Notes: generated by a model not told the origin, from the sequence alone. DNA of 64,000 bases from Sphagnum compactum (GCA_965153455.1 OZ234504.1:9672001-9736000); one strand, 5' to 3'; positions 46,610-59,520 are shown, counted from the stretch's first letter. Program-made: numbers and translations.

Positions 46610-49542
46610 ATGGGATCTCCAGTTACATGGGCACGATATTTCCTAACGAAGATCAAGGTCTCCCTCGCTCAAAGCATCAGGGTATGTCATGCAGCATAGA
46701 TTTGACTCTTATGACTATCTTTTTTATCTGGACATGGTGTCTGCACATGGAGTGTTTTTATTCCAGTGGAATTCATCAAGCTCTTCATTTTTGCAGTTTT
46801 CGTTTGTAGTTGGTTGTCTTTCTTCTAAAGATTTTATGATTGCAGGATTTCCCCTGAAATAGGATTCGAGGATAGGATTCGTTTTGTTGATGCAAAGATG
46901 CAAAATGGATGATGAATTGATGCAGAGTTATGAGCTGGGGAACATCAAGGAGAGAGAAATATATGATAGTATTGTCAAGAATGTAGTACAAGGTCGTCTC
47001 ACATTCAAAAGGCTTTTCAAAGGCACAGAGATGACACCAACTTTTGCAAGTCATGGGGAGACATTACTTATCCGATCACTTCCAAGGCCTAGCCCAAGGT
47101 CAGTTATCATTTGCATTCCTAGCAACTATTCTCAGTGTGCCTTCCTGCATGATCTTATGATGGTGTGAAATGGCTTCTGCAATTGTATCATGATTTTATC
47201 CATGCTACTAGTTTTGGGGCCATCTTCATGCTGAAATGTACAGTTCCAGATGCTATTTGAGGTGAGAAACACTTAATTTTGGTTACAGATGAGGGTTCAG
47301 TATACCAAAAGTGGTAATAATTGTCTAGGCAACTGCAAAGTTGGCATGCCACACTTATATGGTATAGCTGATTTTAGAGTATTGTTGCGACCACTTGCTT
47401 GCACTAATACAGAGTGAGATAGATTGTTCAAGTTTGGTGTAGAGTTTCATTTCCTGAGATGCCTTTTGTTGGTATCTTTCTGGTTATGGCATCATCCCAT
47501 ACTTGAATCACTGCTAAGATCCATGGGTCATTGAGTCTGGGGTGTTAATGAGGGACTTTCCCTCTCTGTTTTTTTCTGACAACATTCTGTCTTTATCTCT
47601 GGCAGGTCAGTGTTTGTGGGGGATGTTGTGATGTTGGAGGATCCAGATAATCCACAAAGGGAGCTTGTCCGACGGGTTGCAGCGTTAGAAGGGGAGGAGA
47701 TGATCTCATCAAATGACAACGAGGAGGGTTTTAAGTTACAACCTGGAACCTGCTGGGTGCTTTGTGACAACAGAGGTATAAGCCCAAAGGTACTGGTACA
47801 GATATCAACTTTGAGTTTGGAACTCTGATTTCATAGTTAAAACAAGCTTCTGCCATGCTATGTATTGACACACTTTGTCAAATACCCTTGTGTGTGCGAT
47901 GAAAAGAACCATACTATGGAAAGTGGGCTGCTGTGCATACAAATGGCCCCTCTTGATCCTTGATTGTACTCTGCATCAATTCAGGCATCATTCTATTAAC
48001 TACTATTGCCAATCAAGCCCTTGAGAAATCATGCAATAGTAGGGAATGTCATGGGTGGAAAATTAACCACATGCTCAACATGGCACTCCTTGCAAACAAA
48101 GAAATCCAGTGAAGTCACCTGCAGATCTCAGGGACACGGATTAAGTAAACTTTTAGGTCAAGTCTGACAATTCAAGTAACTGCAAGATGCTCATCTTTTA
48201 AGGTTCTATTTGTTGATTCCTCTGTTCCAAAGGTCTAATGATTTATGGTGGCTCAGGGACAAAAAGGCAACTCAGAATGTAGTACAACAAAAACGCAGAC
48301 ATAGAGCAGTGGTTAGGTTGGCCATGGAAACACAAAATGTACTCAATTTCATGAGAAAAGTAACTGTGCTTGCAGATGTCATCATTTCAAGTTGGTGCTT
48401 GCAGGAGGCTGTAGATAGCCGGACCTTTGGACCACTGCCATTGAGCAATATAATTGGACGAGCCATCTATTGCAGCCGCTCCCCTGTTGAACATGGCTTT
48501 GTCCAAAACAGGTGAAGAGCAGCCCTGTGGCAGCATTTTTTTCTTTAACTGCCTCTTTCCTGTTAGTCATCTATTGCAGCCGCTCCCCTGTTGAACATGG
48601 CTTTGTCCAAAACAGGTGAAGAGCAGCCCTGTGGCAGCATTTTTTTATTTAATGCCACTTTCCTGTTAGTGTAGCATAATCAACATACATGTTATTGAGA
48701 GTGGGCACTTTCAACTCTTATTTCTGTCTACTCTTGTCTTCCATTTCTTGGTGTGACCCAGGAGTTTCATGAAAACCCCATGAAACCTAGTTTTATAAAT
48801 GCAGCCAGTTCTAATTGTCTCACAGAAGTTTCTAAGTGGCTGAGCTCCTTGTATAAAGCTATTCTGCCAGTGGTCAATGACCTGCTGGTTGCCAAGTTGC
48901 AGGAAGCTGATGTTGCTTCTCAGACTAGTTGGAGTTTTAAAGATTCTTCAGGTGTAGTTGAAGTTGTCAATTTCTGGAATTGCCCTAATTGTGGTCTCTT
49001 GATTTCTCAATACTTTTTCTAGAAAGATCAATCTACTAGAGCTGGAAGCTAGAAAGAGAGTTTTTGATAGGATTTATTGAGTTTCATCATTGACAGGTCA
49101 GCCCTTAACTTTCAAATGTGTGGTAGAAGGAGAAGATAAAGTGTATACAATCCCTCCATAGCTTCAAGGAAGCAAAAGCTTCAGATTTATCTTTAGTGGA
49201 TTCCCTGTTTCTCTGCTTTTCTTCCTCTTTTCTTGTTTTGGCTTTTTCTTTACTTTCCCTCTCCATAGTATGGAGAGGTTCTCAGCACCTTTGAATATCA
49301 TTACTATAGACATGTAGTTGCCAACTTCCCCTTCATAGTTTACAAATGACATGCTTGCCAACATTGATCCCTGCAACTTCTCAGGGCCATTTTCTTGTAT
49401 CCATCTTCTCTGGTCAGGGAATTAAATCCTCTAATGTGTTTTCTAATGTTTCCCTGTTTTATGTAGTGATGAGGCAATGCACGTGGATTCTCCAGTTTTG
49501 GCTGTTGAGCTTGATGTGGAAGAAATGACAAGTCAATCTTGA
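46610..49542 (+). CDS. S26-signal-peptidase-fold protein, probable pseudoprotease
   Basis: Predicted exons are 46610-46681, 46926-47098, 47606-47789, 48405-48511 and 49467-49542, phase-consistent, giving 203 residues. The architecture matches the short plant S24/S26-like family (Arabidopsis At2g31140 type, about 205 residues) related to mitochondrial inner-membrane protease subunits. Exon 2 begins SYELGNIKEREIYD; exon 3 encodes SVFVGDVVMLEDPDNPQREL and CWVLCDNRGISPK; exon 4 encodes DSRTFGPLPLSNIIGRAIYC; the protein ends AVELDVEEMTSQS. In active S26 proteases the nucleophile lies in a GxSMxPT motif; here it is GTEMTPT, with Glu in place of Ser. The general-base Lys region reads VRRVAALEG, with Arg where active members have Lys. 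It is probably non-catalytic. The N-terminus (MGSPVTWARYFLTKIKVS) is basic and amphipathic, which would fit organelle targeting or membrane association, but location is an inference. Confidence 0.88.
48464..48670. repeat. 104-bp tandem duplication across an exon-intron boundary
   Basis: The copies at 48464-48567 and 48568-48670 both contain CATCTATTGCAGCCGCTCCC, CTGTTGAACATGGCTTTGTC, CAAAACAGGTGAAGAGCAGC and CTTTCCTGTTAG. The first copy holds the end of exon 4 with its donor; the second repeats that exon end, donor and an acceptor-like TTGCAG within the intron. Very few differences separate the copies, so the duplication is young. Confidence 0.93.
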
Positions 49543-52533
49543 ACAGTTAGTGCGAAAGTCAGCAAATTACCTCTGCAATTGACTGACAAGGTTGGTCACT
49601 CTTGTCTGTCTGCAAGTTTTTTGGAGGTGTTGGATTTGCCATTGTAGTTAAGCTAATGTCACCCAGGTATTCAACTCAGACGCAGTAGACAGAAGGTTTT
49701 CTCTAGTTAAGGTGTTTTGGACCAGCAGAACTGAGTCATTTACATCTGTTTGCCAACTCAGTGGTAAAAATATGTTGGTGAACCATTGGTAACTGTTAAA
49801 GAATTCATTTCTGTTTCTCTGTGGTTCAAGTGTGTGCTTTCTGTAATGCAGGTTAATGGGTCTAACAAATGAAGGAGCTAAGGCTGGCCTTCTGACTCAG
49901 ACTTTCTTCTCAACCTTATGAAGCTCAAGCTCAATATTTACCATTCCAGAGCTTGACCTTCTTTATACTTTCTTCACCTTTGTATCCTCAAGCTGGGGTA
50001 GTAACAAGTATCTGGAAATTGCTGCCAAAGCTCTAGGAAATCCAAAAAGACTGCATTGTCACATCTGTTAGCACTGACTTCAAGTGTCTGAATTTTTTAC
50101 CTCCCAACTGTGTGTTTAGGTGCTCAAATCACAGGCACAGATGTCGTGTCCAAGATCTGCTCTGATAACTGTTACCTCCCCACAGCAGATAAGCTCTGTT
50201 AACAACAGTTCAAGCTTGGAAGCTCAATTGGGTGCCTGTTTAGGTCTGCACCTTGAGCACCAATGTTCCCAATCTTAGACACAGATGCTTACAATGCCTA
50301 AACCACCACTTGCAATTCTCTTTACTGCAAATTATTGGAAGTATTATAAAGTAAGGTGCTATTTTTGTCATGTTAGTTTTAGTTTTGCTGAAACTGATAG
50401 AATACTTCCCTTCAATGCGGTGGTGTTGAGATTTCTCTGTAATTTCATAGATATAGTCTCCAGTGACTTTTGCAGAAGTTCTGTATCCAAGTAATCACTG
50501 TCATGTGTTTAAATGATATGGTCAGGGTGCAAGTATGCTCCAGACACCACCATGTATGCTGGCCTCTTTGTGCCTAAGGCTTACATGCTTGCTTGTACAG
50601 GGACAAGAAAAACAAAATGACTCTTATGTTCAAAAGCTCAAGACCAAGTGACTAGAAGCTTACGAGATAGATGTCCAAATGCTTGAAAATTTTTTGCTGC
50701 TTTGATGAGAAGTCTTTTCAGCACTAGCTGATATCAAGACCAAGTGTCTAGAAGCTTGCAGACATAGATGTTTATATAAGGTTTTTTCCAAATTTGGCCA
50801 AGTTTATACTAAGCATTGGGAGCTGATGAAGTCAGTGGGCAAGATTATGTCATAAGCTATAAATGACAGTTGACAGTCTCACACAGTATGGAAATCTAGA
50901 TTATAATTCACAGCCAATTATTCTTCTTGTGTTAGTTTTGGTTATGCTCAAGCTGATGAAACAATTTATGACAGAAAAATTTGTCTTCAAAGTACTGTTG
51001 TGAAGGTTACTCTGCAGTTAATGCATATGTACATTAGAAAACTAGAGATTGCATCATTAGGCTCCAAGATTTGTCACTATTCCCTAATGTTACCTGGAAC
51101 AACTAGGATGGTGAAGACAAGAGAGAAAGATATTGAGTGCAATATTCACTAACACATATCACATATTTTGCTCAAGTCGTCACCAACTGCCACAAGCCAA
51201 GAATCAATGTCACAACTTTCGGTGCCAATCAACTGTTGATAGCTCTTCCTCTCACCCTCAATTCTCAGCAAGCTGCTTCAGCTACCAGCAGTCTGTTGCA
51301 GAGTTCCTTCACATGCTGGTCATACGTATAAATCCTAACTCGGAAGGTAGTGATCACCTGCAAATAGAACAAATTCATAAAGTGACAGATTCTCTTTCCA
51401 GCTGAGACCAGTAAAGGGTTACCCAAGACTTTTAATTTAAAACAATTGTCTTCCAAAGAAAGTGTGTCAGACCATCTTAGTAACCCTGACACACAATGTT
51501 AACTCCATTCTCCATTTGGCTTCAGGCTTGAAGTTAAAGTCTGTTACATTGTTCACCTCTACAGTCAAACCTCTAATATGAAGAGTACAGTTTTGAGCTA
51601 ACATTGGAAATTACTGAAACCAGTCTCGGGAGCATTGTCCCCACAGAATGAGTAAAACCCCAATACATCCTAAGAGTTCATACATGGTCTAAGACCCACT
51701 ATCCTTTCCTCAATCAGGAAGATGTTTGAATTTTTTGTGAAATGCTCATGTATCCCTGATAGCGAGACTGATGGTGGTGAAGCCACTAAGTGCAATCCGT
51801 TACCAGAAACTCCCGTGCATGAACAGCAGAAGCCAACAGTTACTGAAAGCTAGAAGATGGTTCTGAAAATATCACATTAACCTTTTTGACTTCCCTGACA
51901 CCATGGAAAGTGGAGACTAACAAAGGAAGCATTCATCATGAGTCCCAGATAAGCTTTGTTCTAAATTTCCCACAAATGCTTACCACAGAATGTGTGGTCT
52001 GCTGTCTAAAGTTGTTTGTCAAAACAAATAAACTTAATTATATCTCTCATAAGAATCGAGAAATCTCCATTCTTACAATTAAGAAAAAGAAAAGCAAGGT
52101 TAACTTCTTCCTTGAGCCACTGAAATTTCCAGGGCAGGAAAGACAAAACTGAGAACAAAGGACTATGAAACAAAAACCAAACAAGGACAAAATAAACATG
52201 AATGCAGTATGAACAGTGCCAGTCTCACACTTGTTCAGGGACCATCAACGGTAACATGTATGATAGTGACTTCTCTATCACAACATCCCCACTGACTTCA
52301 TCAGCTCCCTACAGTGGGTGAAGGCCAGTGTAAACACTAACCTGTGTACTGAGTTTCTGCTGCAAATCTGGAAGCATTGGGAAGACTCAGCCATGCTACT
52401 GGCTAGCAACAAACAACACAAGGAGAAGACACAAGAGAGCAAAACACAACAGGATAGACTAAACACACAAAAAAGGACAGCAGGCAAAAACAGACCAAGT
52501 GGGCTTACAAGAAGCTATATAAACTTATACATA
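49543..52533. other. Intergenic between two convergent genes
   Basis: The 3' untranslated regions of the S26-fold gene (+) and the NECAP gene (-) must lie here, since the genes converge. The short open frames on both strands show no known domain and no good splice arrangement. A few repeated phrases (for example AAGACCAAGTGTCTAGAAGCT near 50640 and 50730) suggest minor local duplication. Confidence 0.5.
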
Positions 52534-55087
52534 CTAAAATGCTGCCCAGCCTCCAGCACCACGGCCAACTGTGCTTGAACTTGTCGTAGAAGTAGCTGGC
52601 AGATTTGACTGTGCCAATTTCCCAAGCATCATTAGTTGCATAAATGGCAAAGACACTAACTGAACTCAGAACCACATTATACTGCTGCTGTTGAACTTCT
52701 TCCCCATCCCCTACTAAGAATCCAGGCATTGCAATGCACAGTTTACCACGATACATGCACAAAAATGCATCAGGCATCATTGCAACACTCACTGGATCAA
52801 TGATACATATCAACAAAGAAAGGATGGAGGAATTTGCATAGCCATAGGTTTCATAGGTCATTACAACTGGCAGTACCTTGAGATGAGACAAATCTGTGAA
52901 AGGATCAGCCCTTCCTGTATGCTTGGTCCTGTCAAGTGCCTGTGTTGATGCCATATTGGAAGCATACACCCCAGTTCTAGTGGGATTCAATAGTTCAGCA
53001 CCGGATCCAAAAGAATGAACATTTCTGGAGTCATTTGAAGGTGGTGGTGGTAGTGGGGAACGAATTCGGCCTCCACCAGGAGGTGGTGCCAGTGGAGCCT
53101 TCATGCGGCCAATGCTTACATTGCTAGTTCCTGTTGCACCTGACAGCATCCCTGTGCCTGATGCTGGCTTAGTCTTCACATTTATTTTGATAGTCTCCCC
53201 CTCCTACATCCATAGCTCACGTTGCACGTTAATGACAGCCCTGGGAAGGTTCCAACAAAAGACCTATATTGAGAGGTGCAGTACATCTGGGTGCTGATAC
53301 TGCAACTGTATAGTCAGCTCCAACTAGCATATGACAAAGGCAGGGGTGATAAGGGATGAGTGTAGGGGCATGCTCTCCTACTTGGTCTTAGGACCTATAG
53401 GCCTGTAAAACCTACTCTGTAAGAAACATACCACACATTCCCCGTTTGTTTTGATTCTGACTGTAGGTGTCCAAACTGCATATTCATCCTCTGTCTGAGC
53501 TTTATGAGGTGTTTTCTCCTGGGAATGATCAAGGCTTGCTCTTGTTTGTGAACCAAACAATGTGGGGGTGACCTAGGCATTATCCTTCCGAGTACAATCC
53601 TGGGTCCTAAGGATCCAGTGTCAAAACTTTGGCACCTGTGAAGTATTTGGGGTGAAAAGTTTGATATTGAATGGTACAAAAGAGGAAAGTAGGTCTCCAT
53701 TTCAGGGATTAAACATGATGCTCATGATCCAGAACAGCATGCATTCAAGTTTACTCTCTCTCTAATTCCCCATCAAATCAGCTCATTGAGAACAGACACC
53801 CTGTTAGAAGACACAACTACTCTCAAACTGTCATACAAGCCGCAACTACACATACACAGGGGACCCACACCAAAACTGAAGCATGTGACACTAGAAAGTA
53901 TCAAGTGAGAACCTCAGAATGCACACAAAAGGCATATCAAATCCCCTCTGACTGAACTGCAGAAAACAAAAACCCTAAACATGTGTGCATCAAAAAAAGA
54001 TGGAGGCAGGGGACCCACACCAGAAACTAAGAGCCCAAACCAAACCATGTGACACTAAAGATGGACAAAGCTATCTAATGAGAACCCCAGAACACACACA
54101 AAAGGCATATTAAATCCGCTACAACTGAACTGCAACAAAACAGAAACCCTAAACATGTGCAGATCAAGAAAAGATGGAGGTACAACAAACAGAATAATGA
54201 AAGTTTTGTACTCAACCTGGAAGCTCACAAAAAGCCCCAATAGAAAGAAGGTGGTTTAGATCTCAGTCTAGTAGACCGGAACTGAAGATGTAATATGGAC
54301 CTGTCAAACCCTAAAACTTGTTGTCAACCCTAAAATTGTCAATCTAAGATCTACTGACGAGCGAGAGGGGAATGCAAATTCCAGAAGATTTCTGATCAAA
54401 GAAATTGCTGTCTACATAATAACGCCGGCTAGATGACAATGCAGCTGTGAGATATGGACAACCCGTGAGGTATTGATGTAAGCAAGCATACAAGGAAGTG
54501 CTAGCAGACAGCGAGGGATTGCAGACAAAAGTACCTACAAGACAATTGCAGAGAGGAGCAAGAAACAGATTGTACATGGAATGGTTTGTCCTTACCTTAA
54601 GACGCAGATCCAAGGAAGGATGTGATGTGGTACGGCCGTCATGGCCATCAAACCCGTGTTGCTCCTTCTCTGCCTCTCTCTTGACGTACTTTTCATGGTC
54701 GGACAGAGCCACATTGAAATCAAAAGCCTCGTTTCTCTCCGCGAATCCGAGGCCAATAAAAGCATGCTTTCCTCTGCCGTCATCGATCCGAAGCACGAAG
54801 TAACGAGAGGAATCCGCCACGTTCTCCACGGTGGCATCCCTCTTCCCAGGAAGAACAGGGCAGGCAGCGAAGAGCTCGCCTGTGTTGGGATCTTCCAATC
54901 GAACTTCGCATTTCTCCTTGAGAGAGATGACCTTGAGCCTACCCGTCCAGATTTTATCGGATTGTAACCATTCCGCACACTTGTAGCCACCGCTTGAGCT
55001 TCTCGCCGGGATCTTGTACACCGACACTTCTCTAACAATCAACAGCGTGTGTTCAAGTGCTTCCTCGTCCTCTGCTGCATATGACAT
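52534..55087 (-). CDS. NECAP: NECAP-like adaptin-ear-binding coat-associated protein
   Basis: Minus-strand exons are 55087-54596, 53203-52877 and 52608-52534, all joined in phase 0, giving 297 residues. The first exon encodes the PH-like (PHear, DUF1681) domain: EHTLLIVREVSVYKIPAR, then GYKCAEWLQSDKIWTGRLKV and FIGLGFAERNEAFDFNVALS. Exon 2 begins EGETIKINVKTKPASGTGML, the family's conserved segment after the domain, then a proline-rich stretch (APPPGGGRIRSPLPPPPS). The last exon encodes a short tail ending AGGWAAF, the C-terminal WxxF motif that in NECAPs binds the AP-2 appendage. The family works in clathrin-coated vesicle formation at membranes in the cytoplasm. Length is close to other plant NECAPs (about 270-300). 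The ATG is preceded by a CTT/GAA leader tract. The open frame following the exon 2 donor is intron read-through. Confidence 0.95.
53861..54181. repeat. About 150-bp tandem duplication in intron 1 of NECAP
   Basis: Copies start GGACCCACACC at 53861 and 54011 and share GTGACACTA..GAGAACC, CACACAAAAGGCATAT, CTGAACTGCA and AACCCTAAACATGTG, ending in AAAGATGGAGG. The second copy has an insertion. The unit lies wholly inside the intron. Confidence 0.85.
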
Positions 55088-55700
55088 TTTTGATGTGCCA
55101 AAACTCCCTTATTTGTTCTTGTTCTTTCTTCTTCTTCTTCTTCTTCTTCTTCTTGATCGAACTCTTCTCTGTCTGGTATCAAAGCTGAAGAAAGACAATG
55201 AAGAACGCAATCAATCACTCCACGTTAATACAGCAACTCTTCTTCCATACAACTGCTGAAAGCCCAAACTCTTCACTGTGGGCGAGGACAAATGGATCCA
55301 AGCAATGGGCCCAAATTCGCCAGATTTCAAAAAAAAAAAAACAATTCTATATCGCCATATTTTCTCTGATCAGTTCCTGTGGTTAGCCAGAATTTTGTTT
55401 TTTTGTTTTTCTTTTGTTTTTCTTAATTTCAGATCTAGTCTGTAGCCAGAATTCTGTTTTCTGTGTTTTTTTTTTTTTTTTTTGGGTTCTTCCTACTTTC
55501 AAATCTATTCTGTAGCCATATTTGGCTAAAATGTTTTTTTGGATGATCGCCATTTTGGCTACTACTTACAAAATCCTTTAAATAAAAAGCCCTGGATCCA
55601 AGTCTACGACCACCACGGGCTTCATCCTTTGGCCTCTGGGCCGTTTGGATTACGTGGCACTTTCGAGTTACGTGAATGGTCGTTAATTTAGGACGAGAGG
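55088..55700 (-). promoter_or_regulatory. Upstream region of NECAP
   Basis: A CTT run at about 55127-55154 (GAA repeats on the transcribed sense) lies about 40 bp upstream of the ATG, a common leader feature in plants. Further upstream are a TTTTTT tract (55467-55482) and no clear TATA box. The start of transcription cannot be fixed. Confidence 0.45.
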
Positions 55701-56986
55701 CCGTCACCTAGGGTGTCACCTGGTGGGCGTCACTTTCGCGCATAGGCGAGGGAACGAACACGGGTTTCAGACTTTGTCCTCTGGGCTATTTGATGACGTG
55801 GCAGTATCAAGCCGCGTGAATGGCCGCCAATTTCGACGAAAGCCCGCCTGCCCTAGGCCAGTCGGGGGGGTGGGGGGGGGGGCCTTAATTTCACGCACCA
55901 AGTTCCATAAGGCTTGGCCATGATTACGTGGCGGATATGGATTGGTGTGTAGCTGAAAAATGCGTTGGCAGGAGGCAGAACCAGCATTCCAATCATTATT
56001 GCTCTTTGAATGATTGGGCTTCAAAGATAACACTTGTCACTATTTAATTGGTGGATGAGTGTAAAATCCGCCTCTCAATATCTCATTCATATTTTGGATA
56101 TGGCTCCCTCCATCGTGTGTATAATTGTGTAGGGTAATAAAGCCGAGCCGAGCCGAGCCGAGCCGAGCCGAGCCGAGCCGAGCCGAGCCGAGGGGTGCCA
56201 GGCCAAACCAAGCCCAGCCCACCGGGCCGAGGGCTTTAATCAAGTGTAAACATGTCAAATTTTATTCTCCTTGTTTGCCGTGATACCCAGTGGGTATCAC
56301 AAGGGTTTTTTTTTTAAAAAGGAGAAAAGGGGTGGGACAGGGGACGGGGAGGGATTTTTATTTTTATTTTTAAAAATTTCCATTGAGTTCCCATGAAGTT
56401 CCCAATGTTTTCCCCAAGATGTTCCCAATAGTGCCACACTTTTATTACACATGCTTTGGCCAAAAGTTAAAACTTTCATGTACATAGGGGGGGGAGTTGC
56501 CCCATGTTTTCAAAAAAATCGTGATGGGCCAATCAAAGTGGCTCCTTCCAACACCAAAAACAACAACTTTGGGCGCACCCCTCAACTAATTAATAAGAAT
56601 TATGAATGTATACCCCCCCCCCCCCCCCCTACATAGTAATATATTGTAAGAAATTCATGTGATATAGTGTGACTCAAATTAATTACTCATAGGGGACCCT
56701 TAAAGTTCAATTATTTTCCTTTAGTGTGGGGCATCTTTGATTGGCTCAATCAACCCAAAAAAAATTTAAAAAAATTTTAAAAATCAAGCTTTGGACATTC
56801 CCAAAAACATATATTGCAGCATCCCTTCTTTTGGGTGGTTTATATAGTTAGCTTAGAATATGTAGCAAGTGAAATTGTAATTTTTGGACTTTTGTAGAAT
56901 TAGTTATCAATTTTTGAAAATTTGTGGTAGCTTCATTTAATTCTAACCCTAGAAACATATGTTGGGGTGACCTTGAAACGATGTAA
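55701..56986. other. Intergenic with homopolymers and simple repeats
   Basis: No gene recognised. Contains G runs (about 55864-55882), a duplicated phrase pair (GGGTTTCAGACTTTGTCCTCTGGGC-like near 55620-55660 and 55760-55790), the GCCGA array and a poly-C run of 17 (about 56613-56629). Confidence 0.5.
56141..56191. repeat. (GCCGA)n microsatellite, about 10 units
   Basis: A perfect 5-base repeat of AGCCG/GCCGA over about 50 bp, followed by diverged versions to about 56230. GC-rich in an AT-rich neighbourhood. Confidence 0.95.
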
Positions 56987-57160
56987 GGTCGGTATGATTT
57001 AACACAACTCAACCCTAACCTTATGCAAAGGTCGGTATGATTCAACACAACTCAACCCTAACCTTATGCAAAGGTCGGTATGATTCAACACAACTCAACC
57101 TTAACCTTATGCAAAGATTGGTATGGTTCAACACAACTCAACCCTAACCTTGTCCTTATG
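56987..57160. repeat. 43-bp tandem repeat, 4 units
   Basis: Units begin GGTCGGTATGATTCAACACA and continue ACTCAACCCTAACCTTATGC, starting at 56987, 57030, 57073 and 57116. The last is the most diverged. Confidence 0.93.
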
Positions 57161-57599
57161 CAACCTCACATTTCTAACGATTCCTCATTTCAATGTATCC
57201 TTGTTGGCAACATGCAAATGCAAGTTCTTGCCTAAATGAATGCAAAAATGCATTGGAAAGTCATGGATGCAAATTCCTTCTTCTTCACTCATTAATAGAT
57301 CACAACAACAACATAGAGCCAACAATTGTTGTAACATTGGGTTGCACTCCTACATGCAATGGTTGATGAGGACCACCTTGTCTTTGTAGTTGAGCTCGTG
57401 GAAGGAGACAATGTTGATAACCATGGGAGGAGCAAACGTAGAATTATTAAAAGAAGTTGCCACGGCCATGTGATTGTCCCTTAATTATTTATACCAAAAC
57501 AAGGGGCAACTAACTACACCATGTTGCTTGCTTTCACTACCTTTGGTCTTTGGCAACAACACTAGCATGTGAACCTTGAACCTAGAGCTTTGAGCCTAG

Positions 57600-58560
57600 A
57601 CTTCTTTTTTTAAAAATTGAATTAAATATATGTATTGATATGAGTAACAACAAATGTGAACAATGATTTCATCTAAATTTTTCATCCATTATTTTCATTC
57701 AATATTTCATCCCTTATGTTGTATGTCCTCCATTTCAAACATTTTATGTGATTATGGTGCTTTGATATGCGTACTAGACATTGATAGGTTTCAAAAGAAA
57801 AAAGTCATCCAATTCATTGTCTCAATCTCCACATGAATTTGTTGAAACCCTACGAACTTGAAATTTGTTTCACCATTTATTTTATTTTGGTATGTTCCAC
57901 ATCATCAAAGTTTGAGTGAATTGTGTCCCTTATTATACAATTTTGATATTTTCAAATTTTAAATGGATTTTTCTTTTGATATGCACACTAGATTCCAAAA
58001 TTAAAAACTCATATAGTTTCATAATTTCAATCTCCATATGAGTTTGTTGAAACCTTATCAACCTTAAATTCGTTCACCATTTATTTTATTTTGGTATGTT
58101 CCACAACATCAAAGTTAAAATGAATTGTCTTTTCATATGCACTTTAGGTAGTATCAATTTCTAAATGGTTTATTCCTCTAATATGCATTATGGATATTGA
58201 CATAATTCTCCAAAAACATTGTGGATATGCAGTACAAGTCATAATTTCCGTCTCCATATGAATTGTTGTAACCTTGCCAACTTGATAGTAATTTCACATT
58301 TATTTTGTCTTTAATTATGCCCCACATCATCATAGTTTTAATGATATTTGTCTTTTGGAATGCATTATCCATAGGTTTTTTTTTCTAATATGCATTCCAT
58401 GGGTACTATTAAACTTTAAAGGGTTTTTGCCTTTATGGGATGCATACTCCACAAATCCCACTTTCCAAATGAATTGATTGAACCCTTACCAAACAATAAA
58501 CAATTTAAGTGATTTTGGATTATGTTACACACTTCCCACAATATGCTTATTTGAACTGTT
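57600..58560. repeat. Degenerate long tandem array, about 170-190-bp unit
   Basis: The words AATCTCCATATGAGTTTGTT, GAAACCTTACCAACCTTGAA, TTATTTTATTTTGGTATGTT and CCACATCATCAAAGTT recur about four times (57820-57915, 58010-58115, 58250-58340, 58450-58530) with increasing divergence. No coding content. Confidence 0.6.
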
Positions 58561-59520
58561 TTTGTTTTGGTATGCATTATGGTTACGACTAGACCTTGGA
58601 ATGTTTTTATCTTCTAGTTTGTAAAGTTCACAATGTATGTAAGGACTTATCCCATTCTTATATGATATTTCATTCATTGTTTGTGTTTTAAATGCAAGTG
58701 TGGAGCCATTTTAATAGTATTGTTGCTTCCAAGCAACTCCATGGCAATCATCAAGGCACAAAAACACAAAGGTTAAAACTAAGAACATGTAAGTGTGCAA
58801 AACCAAAGTACAAACAAATCTTTATTGCAATGAAATGAGAAACATAAACACAAAAAAATAGAACAAGGTTCTAGTGTAAGATCATACTTTAAACTTGTGT
58901 TGAATAGATTATGGTTGAAATGCCAAAAAAAAAAGTCTCATGGCCATGTTTAGATTACAATGGATTCAAGAATATGGGAGGTTATGGATTATATTGTTTA
59001 ACCTTCACAATTATGCAAGTAATGGGATTTATTTTAAATGTATACACTATTATAAAAATAGGGTTTTGTGCCCTTAACCAACAATAGCCAATGATAGAAT
59101 AGTTAAAAAGAACTTAGAGTAAAATAACTTAGAATAACCATAATAACATATGGTAAATAATCTAAAATAGGCAAAAATAGCCTATGATAGAATAACCAAC
59201 AATAGCCTATGGTAAAATAAATTAGACTAGCTAAAAATAACCTATGATTAATTTGGACCTATCATTGTTTGTGTTATAATGCGAATAATATGTTTTATTA
59301 TCGATTTATCATCACTATAATTTGTATTTTTTGTACATTTGATATCATCAATAACATTTGTGGATTTAATTCAACATTTAATTATTCAATTTTGGAATCA
59401 TATATTTGAACTTCATGTTACTTCGGAGTTTGCATTACTAGTGATGATCAAACTAAAATATAGTCATAATATTAATATATTATTTTCTTTCAAAAATTGC
59501 ATTATCATTTATTTTTATGA
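58561..59520. other. AT-rich intergenic stretch
   Basis: A short array with AATAGCCTATGATAGAATAA words lies at about 59080-59240. No gene recognised. Confidence 0.5.

Noticed and set aside
48210-48404. Coding sequence upstream of exon 4 of the S26-fold gene
   Set aside because: Intron read-through; the family match starts exactly after the acceptor at 48404.
48753-49022. Open frame of 89 codons inside intron 4 of the S26-fold gene
   Set aside because: No match to the family; the gene's last exon joins in phase at 49467.
52609-52876. Continuation of NECAP exon 2 (frame reading VLPVVMTYETYG...)
   Set aside because: It follows a good splice donor and diverges from the family; splicing to 52608 restores the conserved WAAF end.
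54592-55038. Second minus-strand frame of 148 codons over NECAP exon 1
   Set aside because: Out-of-frame shadow of the NECAP coding exon, which has clear family motifs.
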